Part shown: in pieces, positions 10,219 through 22,907 of the stretch | Layout: each line of letters opens with the position of its first letter | Numbering within the stretch: the stretch's first letter is position 1 | DNA from: Siphonodentalium dalli | Taxonomy: Eukaryota; Mollusca; Scaphopoda; Gadilida; Siphonodentaliidae | Direction: 5' to 3' | DNA: 64,000 bases | NCBI GenBank assembly: GCA_032622095.1 | Contig: CP136066.1 | Location: forward strand, 109,513,319 to 109,577,318 | Notes under the pieces: model-generated | What the model was told of the DNA's origin: nothing | The model's database searches: none | What the model saw: the letters and a program-made list of their open reading frames with translations, nothing else | Translations under genes and position numbers: made by a program

Positions 10219-13200
10219 GTATGTTAATCTGTAAATACATATTATCACTATGTCGACGGTGAAGTAACCTGAGCCACCTTATCACATCTCGTTGAGAAGA
10301 TGAGATTCTGGATCACATGTGGCGAGGCTAATCCGTGTTCTTACCTTTTCAACAAGACGTGATGTGGTTAATCATATAGTTGATAAATATGAGCAAATAG
10401 CCACAATTTTTCTTATAATTAAATCACGTTAGCAAGAACCCATAACCCATACTTTCAGGTGCCTAATAATAGTGTCAGCACGATTAATCATTTTGGAGAA
10501 AATTCCCAATGATAAATATTATTTGGCATTGAGACATAAAATTAAATTGCCATCACTATTATTAATTTCAGCCTAAATCCCCACCCATCACTATTATTAG
10601 GCACCTGAGAGTAGCGAGATAACATCGGTCAGAAATTTGATCATAATGAATCAGCGAATGAGTTCTATATTGCTTGTTTGAGGCGATTTGACATGTCTTA
10701 GTTTGAATTTCATATACTGGTACACTGAGTTGGGTCTATCTATCTATTGGAATTTTGCAGTCAGTATATACATGAATACCTGTAGCAGTCATCAAGAAAT
10801 GAATACTAATTTATTGAGGGTTGTGTGACATGTACCTTCACTGGCCTCGATTTGTTTTTTAAAAGAATTGTTTAATTATTAATTTATGACTGACCACCTG
10901 GGAGGGACCAGGACTCCCTATACCCAGTGGAAGAAAATTTGGCAATTTGATCATGAAAACTGCAAAATCCTAGCATCTAGAGGTTCATCGATATTTCCAG
11001 CAAATTTGATCAACTGATTTGGCCAGGTGGTCATGACTTCACCTATCACTTCCAATTGACAAAATTAGAAGTACATTTTGGGAATTCACATACTGAAATC
11101 AATCATCTGGGTAAATTGTGAAATTTTACGCTAGAGATAGGGAACGTATGCTACCTTTGGCATTGTTAAAGGGGCCTGTTTTCGGGATAATCCCTAATCT
11201 GGTCTGGATAGGTGAAGAAAGTTTCATAAAAGTTTCCACTTAAATATAACAACTTCTATTCTCATGCTACTGGTATACTACTTACCATAGTGTATAACAC
11301 ACTTATTCTATTTTTCATGTTTTCAGCCGAAACTGTGATGTCAAATGAGAAAAAGCAGAGACTTCAGAAGAACAGAGATACTCTAGTCGAAAACGTGATT
11401 CCAGAGGATATATTCAATGATCTCATTGCGAATAAAATTCTGTCGACAGCTGACGTCGGTCGAATTAAGGAAAAAAATACCAGAGAAGCAATGAACGAAG
11501 AGCTTCTCAATATCTTGGGTCGACGTTCAAATCGAGCATTTGAAGTGTTTGTTGAATCACTGAGAAAGACACTGCAAGGTCACCTGGCTGACATCATTGA
11601 TCCTTCTTCCAGACATAAAAAGAAGAATAAAAGGAAAAGAAAGAGCGGTTAGTGATAATGGATAATTTAAAGATCCTCGGTCCGATTTGATGCCAAATAA
11701 TCCCGAATTTTCTCATCCCATTTTCTGCCTACCAGGCAAAAGAAAATGAAAACCATCATATCACACCGGCATTGCGAAAAGGTAATAATTTACATTGAAA
11801 ATCGATCACAAAAGCTCATAGTTGAGAACATTCTCTATTATCTTCTGCTTTTGGGCGACAGAAGCCTGGACGCTCTTTATGAGAGACAACCATTATCATT
11901 TTTGCTGGGCTGACAAAAATGCAAAAGTGTGTTAAAACTTCCTCTTTTGAAACTTTGATAGTCGATACCTTACCATCAAAACTAGGCTTGCCGCGATTTT
12001 GGGAATAATAGTTCAAATAACAATGCATATTATACAACAACACAAGAACGCTGGCATACAGCGTATTTGGAAAGAACTTATCTCAACTTAAGAGGCAATA
12101 TTTTGCACCGTACTAACAGCACTATTAATCTAACCCAGAAACCCACCCACGCAAACATTTGTGACAATGTAACTTTCAGTTGCGGCGTCTTTTGAGGTCG
12201 GGCCGACATAGTAATCTAGTTCCGTCTTGGTTTCACGTCACGGTGGTTTTTCTTTTAATGTGCCGACGCATGTGTATACTCCGCGGCACGCGTGATAGTA
12301 GTCCAAGTCTTCTTGTACTAAAACCAGCTAAGATATTGGGATGGTGATGCTGGTGTTTAGTCCAAGACCGCCCTATATGCTCGCTTATGACACGGCTTAA
12401 GCGTTAGTGACCCGCTCAAATAAAACCACAATTATATGAAATAAAATATCACAATTGCGACAATAAACGGATATTTTCCGCAGAAGACATGCTATTTTAT
12501 CTGAAACCCACATCAGTTGTGAATTTAAAACGGTAATTTAATGCGAAAAGAGACATTTACCTCAATGTTTACAATTTTTTAAAAGTATGCGAACTCGGTT
12601 GACCTCGCGAACTGTGTTCGGCATTTTCCGTTGAAAATATTCCGTAGATTTTGGACAACAACGCAAATTACGAAGAATTCTCCATTGTAATCGTAATTAT
12701 GTGTGTCAATAAATAAAATAATAAATAGATTAATTAAACATTGAAGATATAAATGTAATACATTAAATAAATTACGGGGAATTACAACCCTCTCAAAGTT
12801 TAAAACAGTGTAAACACAACGAGTATTAGAATAAATAATATGGTGCTACATTTCCCACATTTGGTGGACTTCGGCGAAATTAAGATATATACTAAGCGAA
12901 CAGAGCAATATACTGCTCTTGTTAAGCACACAAAAAATCAAAAAAAATTTGTATAAATTTTTAACCTTAAGTTTGAAAAGTCCCACTAAAACGGAAGAAC
13001 TATATTTCGAAACTGTGTGATTCGGTTCTCTGATTATTTTATCAACACAAAAGTCAAAATGCACATGGATGAAAATCACACGCATGGCAAGTCAGACACA
13101 AGAGTTCTAATTTGCTCCAATTTTGACAAGTTGCTTGCGAAAATTGTCAACAAAACTACCGTTCTGATCCTCCATTATGTCATTAAGTTTTTAGTGCGGG

Positions 13201-16200
13201 AATTGTTCCGAAAGCACATAGAAAACTGGACTTTCGGGCGATCGGTTTTCGCCATTTTTGTTCGGAAAACCCGCGCTATATATAGAAACGGAAAGTAGAA
13301 TTCCCAGAACAAACAGCGGATTATGCCGAACTTTTCGGACCACTTCGGCTTTCGGTTAAAACGTAAACAAACAGAGAAACAAATCGATGTTTGTGGCAAT
13401 CAACCGGAATATTCTATGTGTAATTTAACATTAAAGTTAGATTATTATACACCATTATGACCATAAGATGTAAGCCTTTCCGATGTATATAGCATCATGT
13501 ATTGATTTGCTAGGTAAATCGAGTAAAATACACCACAAATTCCCACCACAGATCGTGGGCGTAACTCGTGTGATAGGATTGGTATACAAGCGGGCTTGGA
13601 CTAAACACCAGCATCGCCATCCCAATATCTTAGCTGGTTTTAGTACAAGAAGACTTGGACTAGCGTGATAGCAGATGTTCAGCGGTCACGTGCTATTCCA
13701 CTTTTGAAGTTTTCAATTGGTTATGGGTATTGACAATCGAATGAATTGAGAGATTCCCGACTTTGAATTAAGGCACGATCCCGAACTTCAAATTCAATTA
13801 ATGCACGATCCCAAATTCACGAACAGGCTCATGAAGCACGTGGCCCGACGAGAGTTGGGAGTATTTTTCCGATTTTTTTGTTTAATCAAAATGATTTCTG
13901 AATCTGCTTAGTGCTTACATAAAGTTCATAAACTATGAGTAATTATTTTGTTCTTATTGTTTAATAGAGGCATTTGAATTTATATGGGAGCAAATTCTCA
14001 GAACTAATGCCCTTCATTTCCGACGTGCGGTGCCCGTAAAACGGGAGTTATACTTACCATCTTACACTTACCAGACGCACCTCTTAATAGTCTCTTTTTT
14101 GCCACCTATTTACTACAAATTAAATCTCTATTTGAGATTTAATTTCATGGGTTGAAAAATCGATTATAGCCACTGATTAATCAATTTTGAAAATCCAAAA
14201 TCGCGGCAAGCCTAATCAAAACCTCATATTACCAGTAAAGGGCTCATGCATCCGATCTAATTTTATGGTTTAGAAAACGTACAGATGCTGTTAGATGGTG
14301 GTTTTATATTGTCAAATCTTGAACCCTTCGATTCCTAAAATGATTCTCCTCTTCAGTTCTAAAAGTATAAATTGGAATTGTCTAATCATGATTATATTTG
14401 TAAGGATGTTTTGATTATACAGATAGATGACAGGTGTCCAGATAAACATGCTATGTTTCCCTTTTATTCATTTGTAAGGATGTTTAGTTACAAGTTCATT
14501 AAATATAAAATACCAAAAACTGGACCAGGTTTGTGTAATCTATACAATAGAATAAGGTTCCGGCTTAACCTCCTAGCAAAATATAGCATGAAGACGAATC
14601 AGCTGTTATGAATCAGCTGGATTGACAATTTAATTTGATTTCTGTTCCAATCTGATTATTAAATCAGATTGGAACATAAATCAAATTAAATCTTTAACCT
14701 CTGTACTTTTTTACCAAATTTTGTATGTGAGTTTATCAGCTCAAAACGCAGTTCGAATATGAGTTCGGTACACCCATTTTTGCTGGAGTTATGACCCTTT
14801 TTTGACTTGGAATCTGTCTGCGTCCGTCAGCTCGGAAAGTTTTCGGATGATAACTTTTATTTTGGTTTATCAGATCAAAACCCAATATGGTATGTCAGTT
14901 TATGAGCTCAAAATACAGGTCAAGTTCGATTATGGATTTGGTACGCCCATTTTTGCTGCAGTTATGGCCCCATTTCGACATGATCGGATCTGAACCAAAT
15001 TTGGTATGTCAGGTTATCATCTCCAAATACAGGTCAAGTTCGGATATGGGTTCAGTCCGCCAATTTTGTGGTCCTACTCGACTTAGAATTTGCCGATTAT
15101 TTTGGTTTGCGGATGATAACTTGAGTTTTTGTAATCTGATTGTTTTTAAATTTGGTACGTATGTGAATTAACCACATGGAGATACAGATCAAGTTCGAAT
15201 TTTGGTTTGGTTCACCCATTTTTGCCGGATTTATGCACGGGGGGAGAACTGCGACGTGAGGATCGGTGGCATTCCGATAAAGAGACGGTGGAATTCCGAT
15301 AAAGAGACGGTGGAAATCCGATAAACGAGACGGTTCGCTTTCGGCGACAAACAAGATTTTCTTCGTGTTTGGGCATTCAAACGGAATTGCCGTGACAAAT
15401 CAGGTTTCATATCATCAATATCGTTATTTAAGTTACTAATATCCATCAAAATCTAGACGCTACAGTGACTAAAATCAAGAGAATAGCCATTTAAAAGTCA
15501 CGCGATGGTTCGTTTTCCGATAAAAGACACGCGACGGTTCGTTTTTATCGGAAAACGAACCGTCGCGTGACTTTTAAATGGCGATTCTATTGGTTTTACT
15601 CACTGTATTCAATGAATTTTGCTGGATTTCAATTTACTTGTTTCTATAAAATTTCACATTTGGTGGGGGCCCCCCGGGGGGGGGGGGGGGGGGGGGGGGG
15701 AAACATATTGACGATGCGACCTTTGTCATGAAATAGGCATGATCAAAGACTGATAAGATTTTATCTAACATAAGCACTACATCACAGTATTATCAAACTA
15801 AAAAATGTTGAAATGCCTTTAGTTCGGAAAATAATATTTCTTTTACATGTAACTTATTTTCATTTTCGTTTCAGGTGAGATTAATGTCAGTGTTGACTGT
15901 GGAGACGTGACACCCCTCAGCAAAAAACGGACAGTGTGTACATGTGAAGAAGTGGAGCAGCAGATATTAGAAATGGCTAAAAATGCATTTAAACATATCC
16001 GCCGACGTGACGGAACTCCAGCATCCTTCGAACAATTCCGTAAGGAGCTGCAGCAAACAAATCTAGTCATCAAAGAATCATTAGAAATCTCAAACACGCT
16101 CAAAATACTATGCTCTCAGTGCCGATCGCTTAGTTGTGTAACTGATGGTAGTGTTGTCATTGTGTTGTTGTGTCACACGACACATGGTTTGCTGGATTTA

Positions 16201-19200
16201 TGGAACATGTACATCACTGGGAAGCTGTTGCAGATAATTGAAAATGGCTTCCTAAGCAAAAGTCTGATGCTGCGACTGAATATTAGTGCTGTTAAGTTGT
16301 CCGTTAGAATCTCCAAGGATGAATTTGTTCAGTGCATGAATGAGCTAAGTAAGTATCATGTTAAGGCCAAAAAAAATAGTGTTTTGGTTCTCTGGCAATT
16401 TTTTTGTCAAATCAACGAGAGAGGGTTTTATTTTTATTTTTTATTTTTTTTCTGCGCATAGTAAGCATGGACAAAGATACCTTCCTCTGTCTAGTAATAA
16501 CCAGAAAGGTAGAGGGAACTGTTATGCATATAAACTCATTTAGTCTTATATAAAAATGACATTGTACTACCAGTGTATGACTGGGATTACCTAACAATAT
16601 ATAATGCCCCTGACATTAACTACTGTTATTGTTGTCTAAAAACTGATACCTCCCCATTCTAATATGTGATCCTGAATTTAGTCCTGTGCCTTTCAATTGT
16701 ATAAAGTTACAATTAGTGTAAGTTGTTCACAATGACTAATTGTAAGAAGAGCATGAGGATCAGCTAATCATTTTCTTAATTGTAGTCATCTACTTCATGT
16801 TGTAAGCCTGCAAGTCACTTTTTAACACATTAGATGTTAGAGCTCAATGCACACTAATATTCAACACTTATCTGCTATGGACATGTTGATATATATATAT
16901 ATTTTTTTCAAATTTATTTTTTAAGTTTTTTTGTCATAACATCAGGCATTGCAATAAAAAGGCCTAGTGCGGCCCTTTTTATACAATGCGGCGGGGCGTG
17001 AGAACCAAAACCTTTTTTTTTTTGGCCTAATGCTTTGATTATTCAATTGATTCCCCATTAAATTCTAAAAGTATGCAGCGGTCCATTCTTCATCAGGTAC
17101 CATGCTGGCCCACAATTTACTTTTGTCAAATGAAACTATTTTTTTGTCAAATTCTTTTAGTGGAAGTTGCCAAATCCTTGATTGCTCTCGCACACGTATG
17201 CTCTTGCAGTTAATACTTCATGGGTGCTAAAATTTGCACTCGTCCCTCTTGTCAAAATGGTCACTATAATCAGTGATTCAATATTAAACTATTTGAAGGT
17301 ATATTTAGAGCCTTTCCCATGTCAGTTAAAATTACATGTATGGGCATGCGAAGTGTAACTGGACATAGGTCTATCCACAATTGCATTTTGTTTGTGAAAA
17401 TTCCAACTTACGATTATATTATGGACGCAATTACACCCGTCTTCTGAATTTGCGAGAGCAAATAAATGCTCTCACTATGTTTTCCTTGTGGGAAGGACTG
17501 CCAAATGATATTGTGTTGAAACTAAGGGGATTTGTAGAAATTTGATTCTTATGTGTTAAAATTGCTATTTTACCATTTCATGATGGCAGCTGCGCTGATT
17601 CAGCATTAAAGCTCATGTGCCAGTGCATTCTCTTATATATGCGAGTCTCCCATAGGGAACCTCACATATATAAGAGTATGCACTAGCTTAAAAGGTCAAT
17701 TTAAATAGTGTTAGGCCAAAGTATTCTCTAATATATGCAAGGCTCCCATATATAAGAGAATGCTACTCATGCGTAACATTCACACTCTGTGTTGTACAGA
17801 GTTTATCAACAAACTATAGTTGATCTATGATTGATCACAATTGTTCCCACCACACCGTGATGAACAGTATAGTCTGATATTTATTGACGGGCGAATTCAG
17901 AAATTTTTCAATCTAAACCGATCAACACAATATACATTTTATTTCTATGCACAGCTATCTGTTTATGTTGATCTGAAATGTTTCTTATTTTAGAATTAAA
18001 ACAGCTAAAGCAATCTTCCTGTCAAATAGCTATCCAACATAGGAAGAGTCCAGTCTGTACAAGGGTAAGTGTGTGTGACATAGAGACATAGAGATAAAAG
18101 TCTCAGTTTGAGTATTTTTCACCTTCTAGATCACGAAATTCTTATTATTTTTGAAAAAAACTCAAAGCTTTCTTTCCCAAGTCCTTGTTTTCATTCTGCC
18201 CAAAATATTTCAATTCTCAAGCTCCACACATCACTTTCTGTTCCTTAATATAACAAATATCTTGCCATTTGAAATGTATTTTATTCCACAACCGTTAAAA
18301 ACAAATAGTTGGGTCTCAGATAATTATTTTTTCTCTGAATGAATGAGGGAGGGAGAACTTTATTTTTATTTTTTATTTATTTTTGTGCACATCGTAAGTG
18401 TTGACTATATGGTAGCTTCCCTTGTCTAGTAATGGTTAGAAAATGTAGAGGGAACTTCTTTGTTTATATGAAAATGTTGGGGTTTTTTTCCATCCAAGCA
18501 GATATCTCACCCATACTTTGTCGGTTCGAATTTGCCACTGTGGGGGTATGCCAGCACCAGCGGTGATATCTCTTGTCGAATTAAGTATGTATACATGTGA
18601 ATGATGACACTTAATTTCTAAGCTGAGTGTATACCGTATTCTCGCGGGTATAAGCCCACTTTCGGGCATAAGACCACCCCAGTATTTTCACTAGAAGTAA
18701 GTTTTCCGGGGTATAAGACCACCCCCTCCCTAGCCCTAATCATAACCCCTCCAAAACGGCTTAAACTCGGATATGGGCCTTTGCAAACCAAAAATCGGGG
18801 TAAAACTGATGAAATAGATGAAAGCCGAGTATTGGGGAATATCCCCGGCTTCCAGATTAAGTAAAGGTAAATAGGCCTATAAGTTACTTTAAGAAAGTGA
18901 TTTTTCAATTAAATGTGAATATTAAAATATTATAATAACACTTGTCTTGTTGTTTTATTGCCCAACATTCCCATAATTCACGCCATAAATGACACTATTA
19001 AATTTTGTAAGCAGTGTGGGTAAATCCCGCATCTATAGTCTATAGTAGTCTATAGTTTATATCAATGTTCAGACTTAATCCGATTAGGAAACTAATAAAC
19101 CCGACGCTTTATTCATGACCCGTTGTCCACATAGAGGATGTTACAATAGCGACTAATTGCATGTTTAACAAAAGCCAGTGAGTGTAATTATTTAACACTA

Positions 19201-22200
19201 ACAGTACTGACAAAAGACAGTTATATTTCTGCTAAAAAAGCACGTGTTTTAATAAATAGAGTTATCGCTCCTAAACTGTTTATACTGTAAAACGTGAACA
19301 AAATGCAGGTTAAAAATGTTAATGTCAATAACCTTTATTTTGGTTATAACGTTGATGTTGTTTGGAAGACATTGTTGTTCAATGACAAGTTCCCCTTCTG
19401 CTTCATTATTATACCCACTGTGTGTTTACATAACCAGGAAGCCAGTTCTCTGTGTTTGGTTACATGAAGGAACATACCGACGTTGTCACTGAACGCGAAA
19501 AATATGTTTTTACAGTACTGTAGTTGGACAGACACCTGTGGCTTTGTACGCGCATAGCCGCGCATCGCTTTTGAACTTGAAGCTACATACCGGTATATAC
19601 GCCGTTAGCGACTCGGTTCTTTTGTATTTGGTGTCTGTTAATGATTTGTTTCCCCGGGAAGCTGCGGGAAGTATAATTTAATAAACAAATAAGATTCACT
19701 TTATTTTATTTTATTGAATATTCTCGATCATGCCTACGAAGTATACTTTTCAGTTTTGAATATAAATATTAAATTTCTCGAGTTCGTCAATCTTTTTTTG
19801 CTGTCTACAAGCTGATATCAAATACTTACCACCACTGAAATTGAACAAAATTTGGGGTGGGCTTAAACTTTTCCGGGGTATAAGACCACCCATGCCTTTT
19901 CAAGCTATTTATTCCCTAGGCCCCCTGGTCTTATACCCGCGAGAATACGGTAGTTCTAACTACTTATTTTGAAGTAAATTTGACAAAGACTGACTTCCCA
20001 GTCTTCATCTTTACAGTCAGTTGAGCGACTCCACAGTCTATGACTGTCTTGTTATAACTATTACTGAATACATGTACTACAATTCACAAGCATTTACTAT
20101 TCCAGTCATGCACTCCATATTTTTAAACAATTTTTTACGTCATCTTGGGAAAGCTCCTTGTCTTAGAAATAGGATCTGAATAGGAAGTCTAGAGACGTAA
20201 AACTCATAAGATTATCGCTGGCTTTTTAAAAGACTGATTTGAACCTATATGAAATAAATAGATAAATAATTATACATCGTACTGGACACAATAGTCTGTC
20301 AAGTTACACTATTAGTTCCAATGTGTTATTATGCCCCTGACCCTTCGAAGGATGATTCGTTGATGTATAGGCAGGGTTTCCGCCAGGGGGGAATTAATGA
20401 GTCTGTATTGGGGAAACACATACGGTAACGTGACGGGACGACCATGGTTCGTCCTGTCGGGCGAAAATTTTGTTATTTGACACTGAAAAGAAGCCATTTT
20501 CTTGCACCTGAGTGTCCCACAAAGCGATCCAAAGCTACGTATATTATGCAAGTCGATCATTTCCGTGGGTGCATTAATTCTGTTGATGGTATCCAAATAG
20601 TTAGTCATTTAATTACGTATACGTAAGACTGCCGTCTGATTGAAGACTATATAAATGAACGAGTTTAATACAGTGTTTACAAATTTATAACTTACAATAA
20701 GATTCCAACAGGTATATATAATGAATCTAAACACTAAAAAGCATCTACACATTCAAAGTTGACCAATAATACCTAGCAAGGAGAATTGAATAAAGTATTT
20801 CTTAGAATTTCAAGTAGCGTCAGTGAAAATGAAACTGACAGGATATATTCTGTCAATCGTAAAACTATTTGTGCGCGGTGACGTCATACTGCAGGGTTTG
20901 TCTGCAGGAGATATTTATAGCAGCGAAATACGAATGATAGCGAAATCTTTCACCCGGAACGCGTAGCTTGTTCAATAGTCTGTATTAGTCCAACAACTGA
21001 TGACCGCAGCTATAGAACATAGTTTTAGCCAACGTGTTATAAAATATAATTGAGTTTTTGGCGGGAAATGTGAACATGTGCGTCGTTGATTATTGTGCTT
21101 GGGGACCCAGGCGGGACAACGAAACTATTATTGACCTTACTTTGACTTTATCTCCATTTGGGGGGGGTATGTGTTCGTGTTTATCCTCCACTAGCAGGGT
21201 TACCCGGCATTGCCCAGGTTAAAGTGGTGTGAAACCGTCTGCATATTGTGGATAAATGATGGGAATAGATCATACTCTTGCTCAAAGCATTACACATATT
21301 CTCATAAATTATATACCCAAATAGCATCACAAAACATGATTCTTACACACGGAATATAAGTAGTAGCTCACCTTGTCGGATCAGAGCGAATGTCATTTTG
21401 TTTATCGCGATTAATCCGTCCCACCAATAAAGGACTATCTATTTATTTACAACTACGTATATTTCAGACGTTATAACATGAACATCATAAACACATTAGT
21501 TCGCAAAAATAAAAGACGACAATTGGGTTTTACATAGAGATGTATCAATCAGTCTAGTAGGTTTGACTAAGATTTTGAGGACACCTGATTATCATATCTC
21601 CATGAAGATACAGATGTTTTAAAGAAATATCCAGGTGCTCCTCTGTTCATTGTGCTATATACTGGCTAATTGTTCTCAGTTTAAAAGAAATGTTGCTATG
21701 AACTATATCAGCTACATGTGCCCGACACAGAGCGAGATTTTGAGTTGTTTATGTTAGGCGATGAGTCTGTTCTAAAACATGAAATATATCCTCTGTATAT
21801 TGGGCAGATATAACCTTGTCAGATGTCAGTATTGGAGGATCCTGAAAAGTCATGTGCCACTGACTCCGTTTTCTTTTATCTCAGAAGAAATTACATTGAC
21901 GGCACACTGTGACCACTATTGTTGAACAGGCCTTCTATTCATTTCCATATCTCTTGTAACTTTTTTGTGGAAACTATATTGAATGGGGCAGACTCAATTG
22001 TGTTATAATATTAACATGAGCTATTCTAATATTTTAACATGCGCCATTATCTTCCTCATAAAAAGTTAGAACGCCTTTGTACCATCTCGATTGTACCCCG
22101 TGAAGTTACAGACATATATTTGCAAATATATTTAGGCACCAAATGTGATGTTTTTAACTCGCACGATTTGATTCCTCGTATCATTTGAGAAGAACGTGTA

Positions 22201-22870
22201 TGAATTTGATGCTAATTGGCACTAAACATATTTCTATCAGTTGTGGTGACCCGCCCGTCCTTATTTCGGACTCAAGCGGCACCACATTTGACATCATTAA
22301 ACCACAAACTTAGACTCATTATGGAGATGAATATATATAAAATTGTTGAAAATTGGTGAGTACACAAATTCGTATCAAATTTAAGCCCCCTTAGCTCTCA
22401 CCCAAACGACACCAATTTGGCGTATTTAAACCACACGTTTAGATTCCTCGTATCACGGAGAAGAATATGTATCATTCTGATGGAAATCGGCGCTAAACAT
22501 ATTGTTTATCCATTTTTGTGTCTCTCTCACCTCTGTGGACCCCTGTCTCGAATGGCACCACTTTTGACATCAACCACACAATTAGACTCCTGATATCATG
22601 GAGATAAATATTTATAAGTTTGGTGCTAATCGGCGACTAATTTTTTTTTTTTTTATAAAACTTAGTGCCCACCACACCATCTCTCACACAAACAATACCA
22701 ATATAGCGTCTTTGCAATTTGGTGGAAATCGGCCCCTCTGATTTCCAGTGCAACCCCGACTCGAATGACGCCACTTTTAACAGTTTTAGACTCCTCATAC
22801 CATGTGGATCATTTTGTATAAGTTTGGTAGCAATCGGTGACTAAACCAACTCTTATCAAATTTAGTGCCT

Positions 22871-22907
<37 letters not shown>

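Noticed and set aside
10006-10227. Alternative-frame open frame in exon 1
   Set aside because: The frame starting at 9804 joins correctly to the CARD exon; this one does not.
15843-16103. Minus-strand open frame of 86 codons
   Set aside because: It is antisense to exon 3 of the CARD/TRADD-N gene, which has splice sites and domain support.
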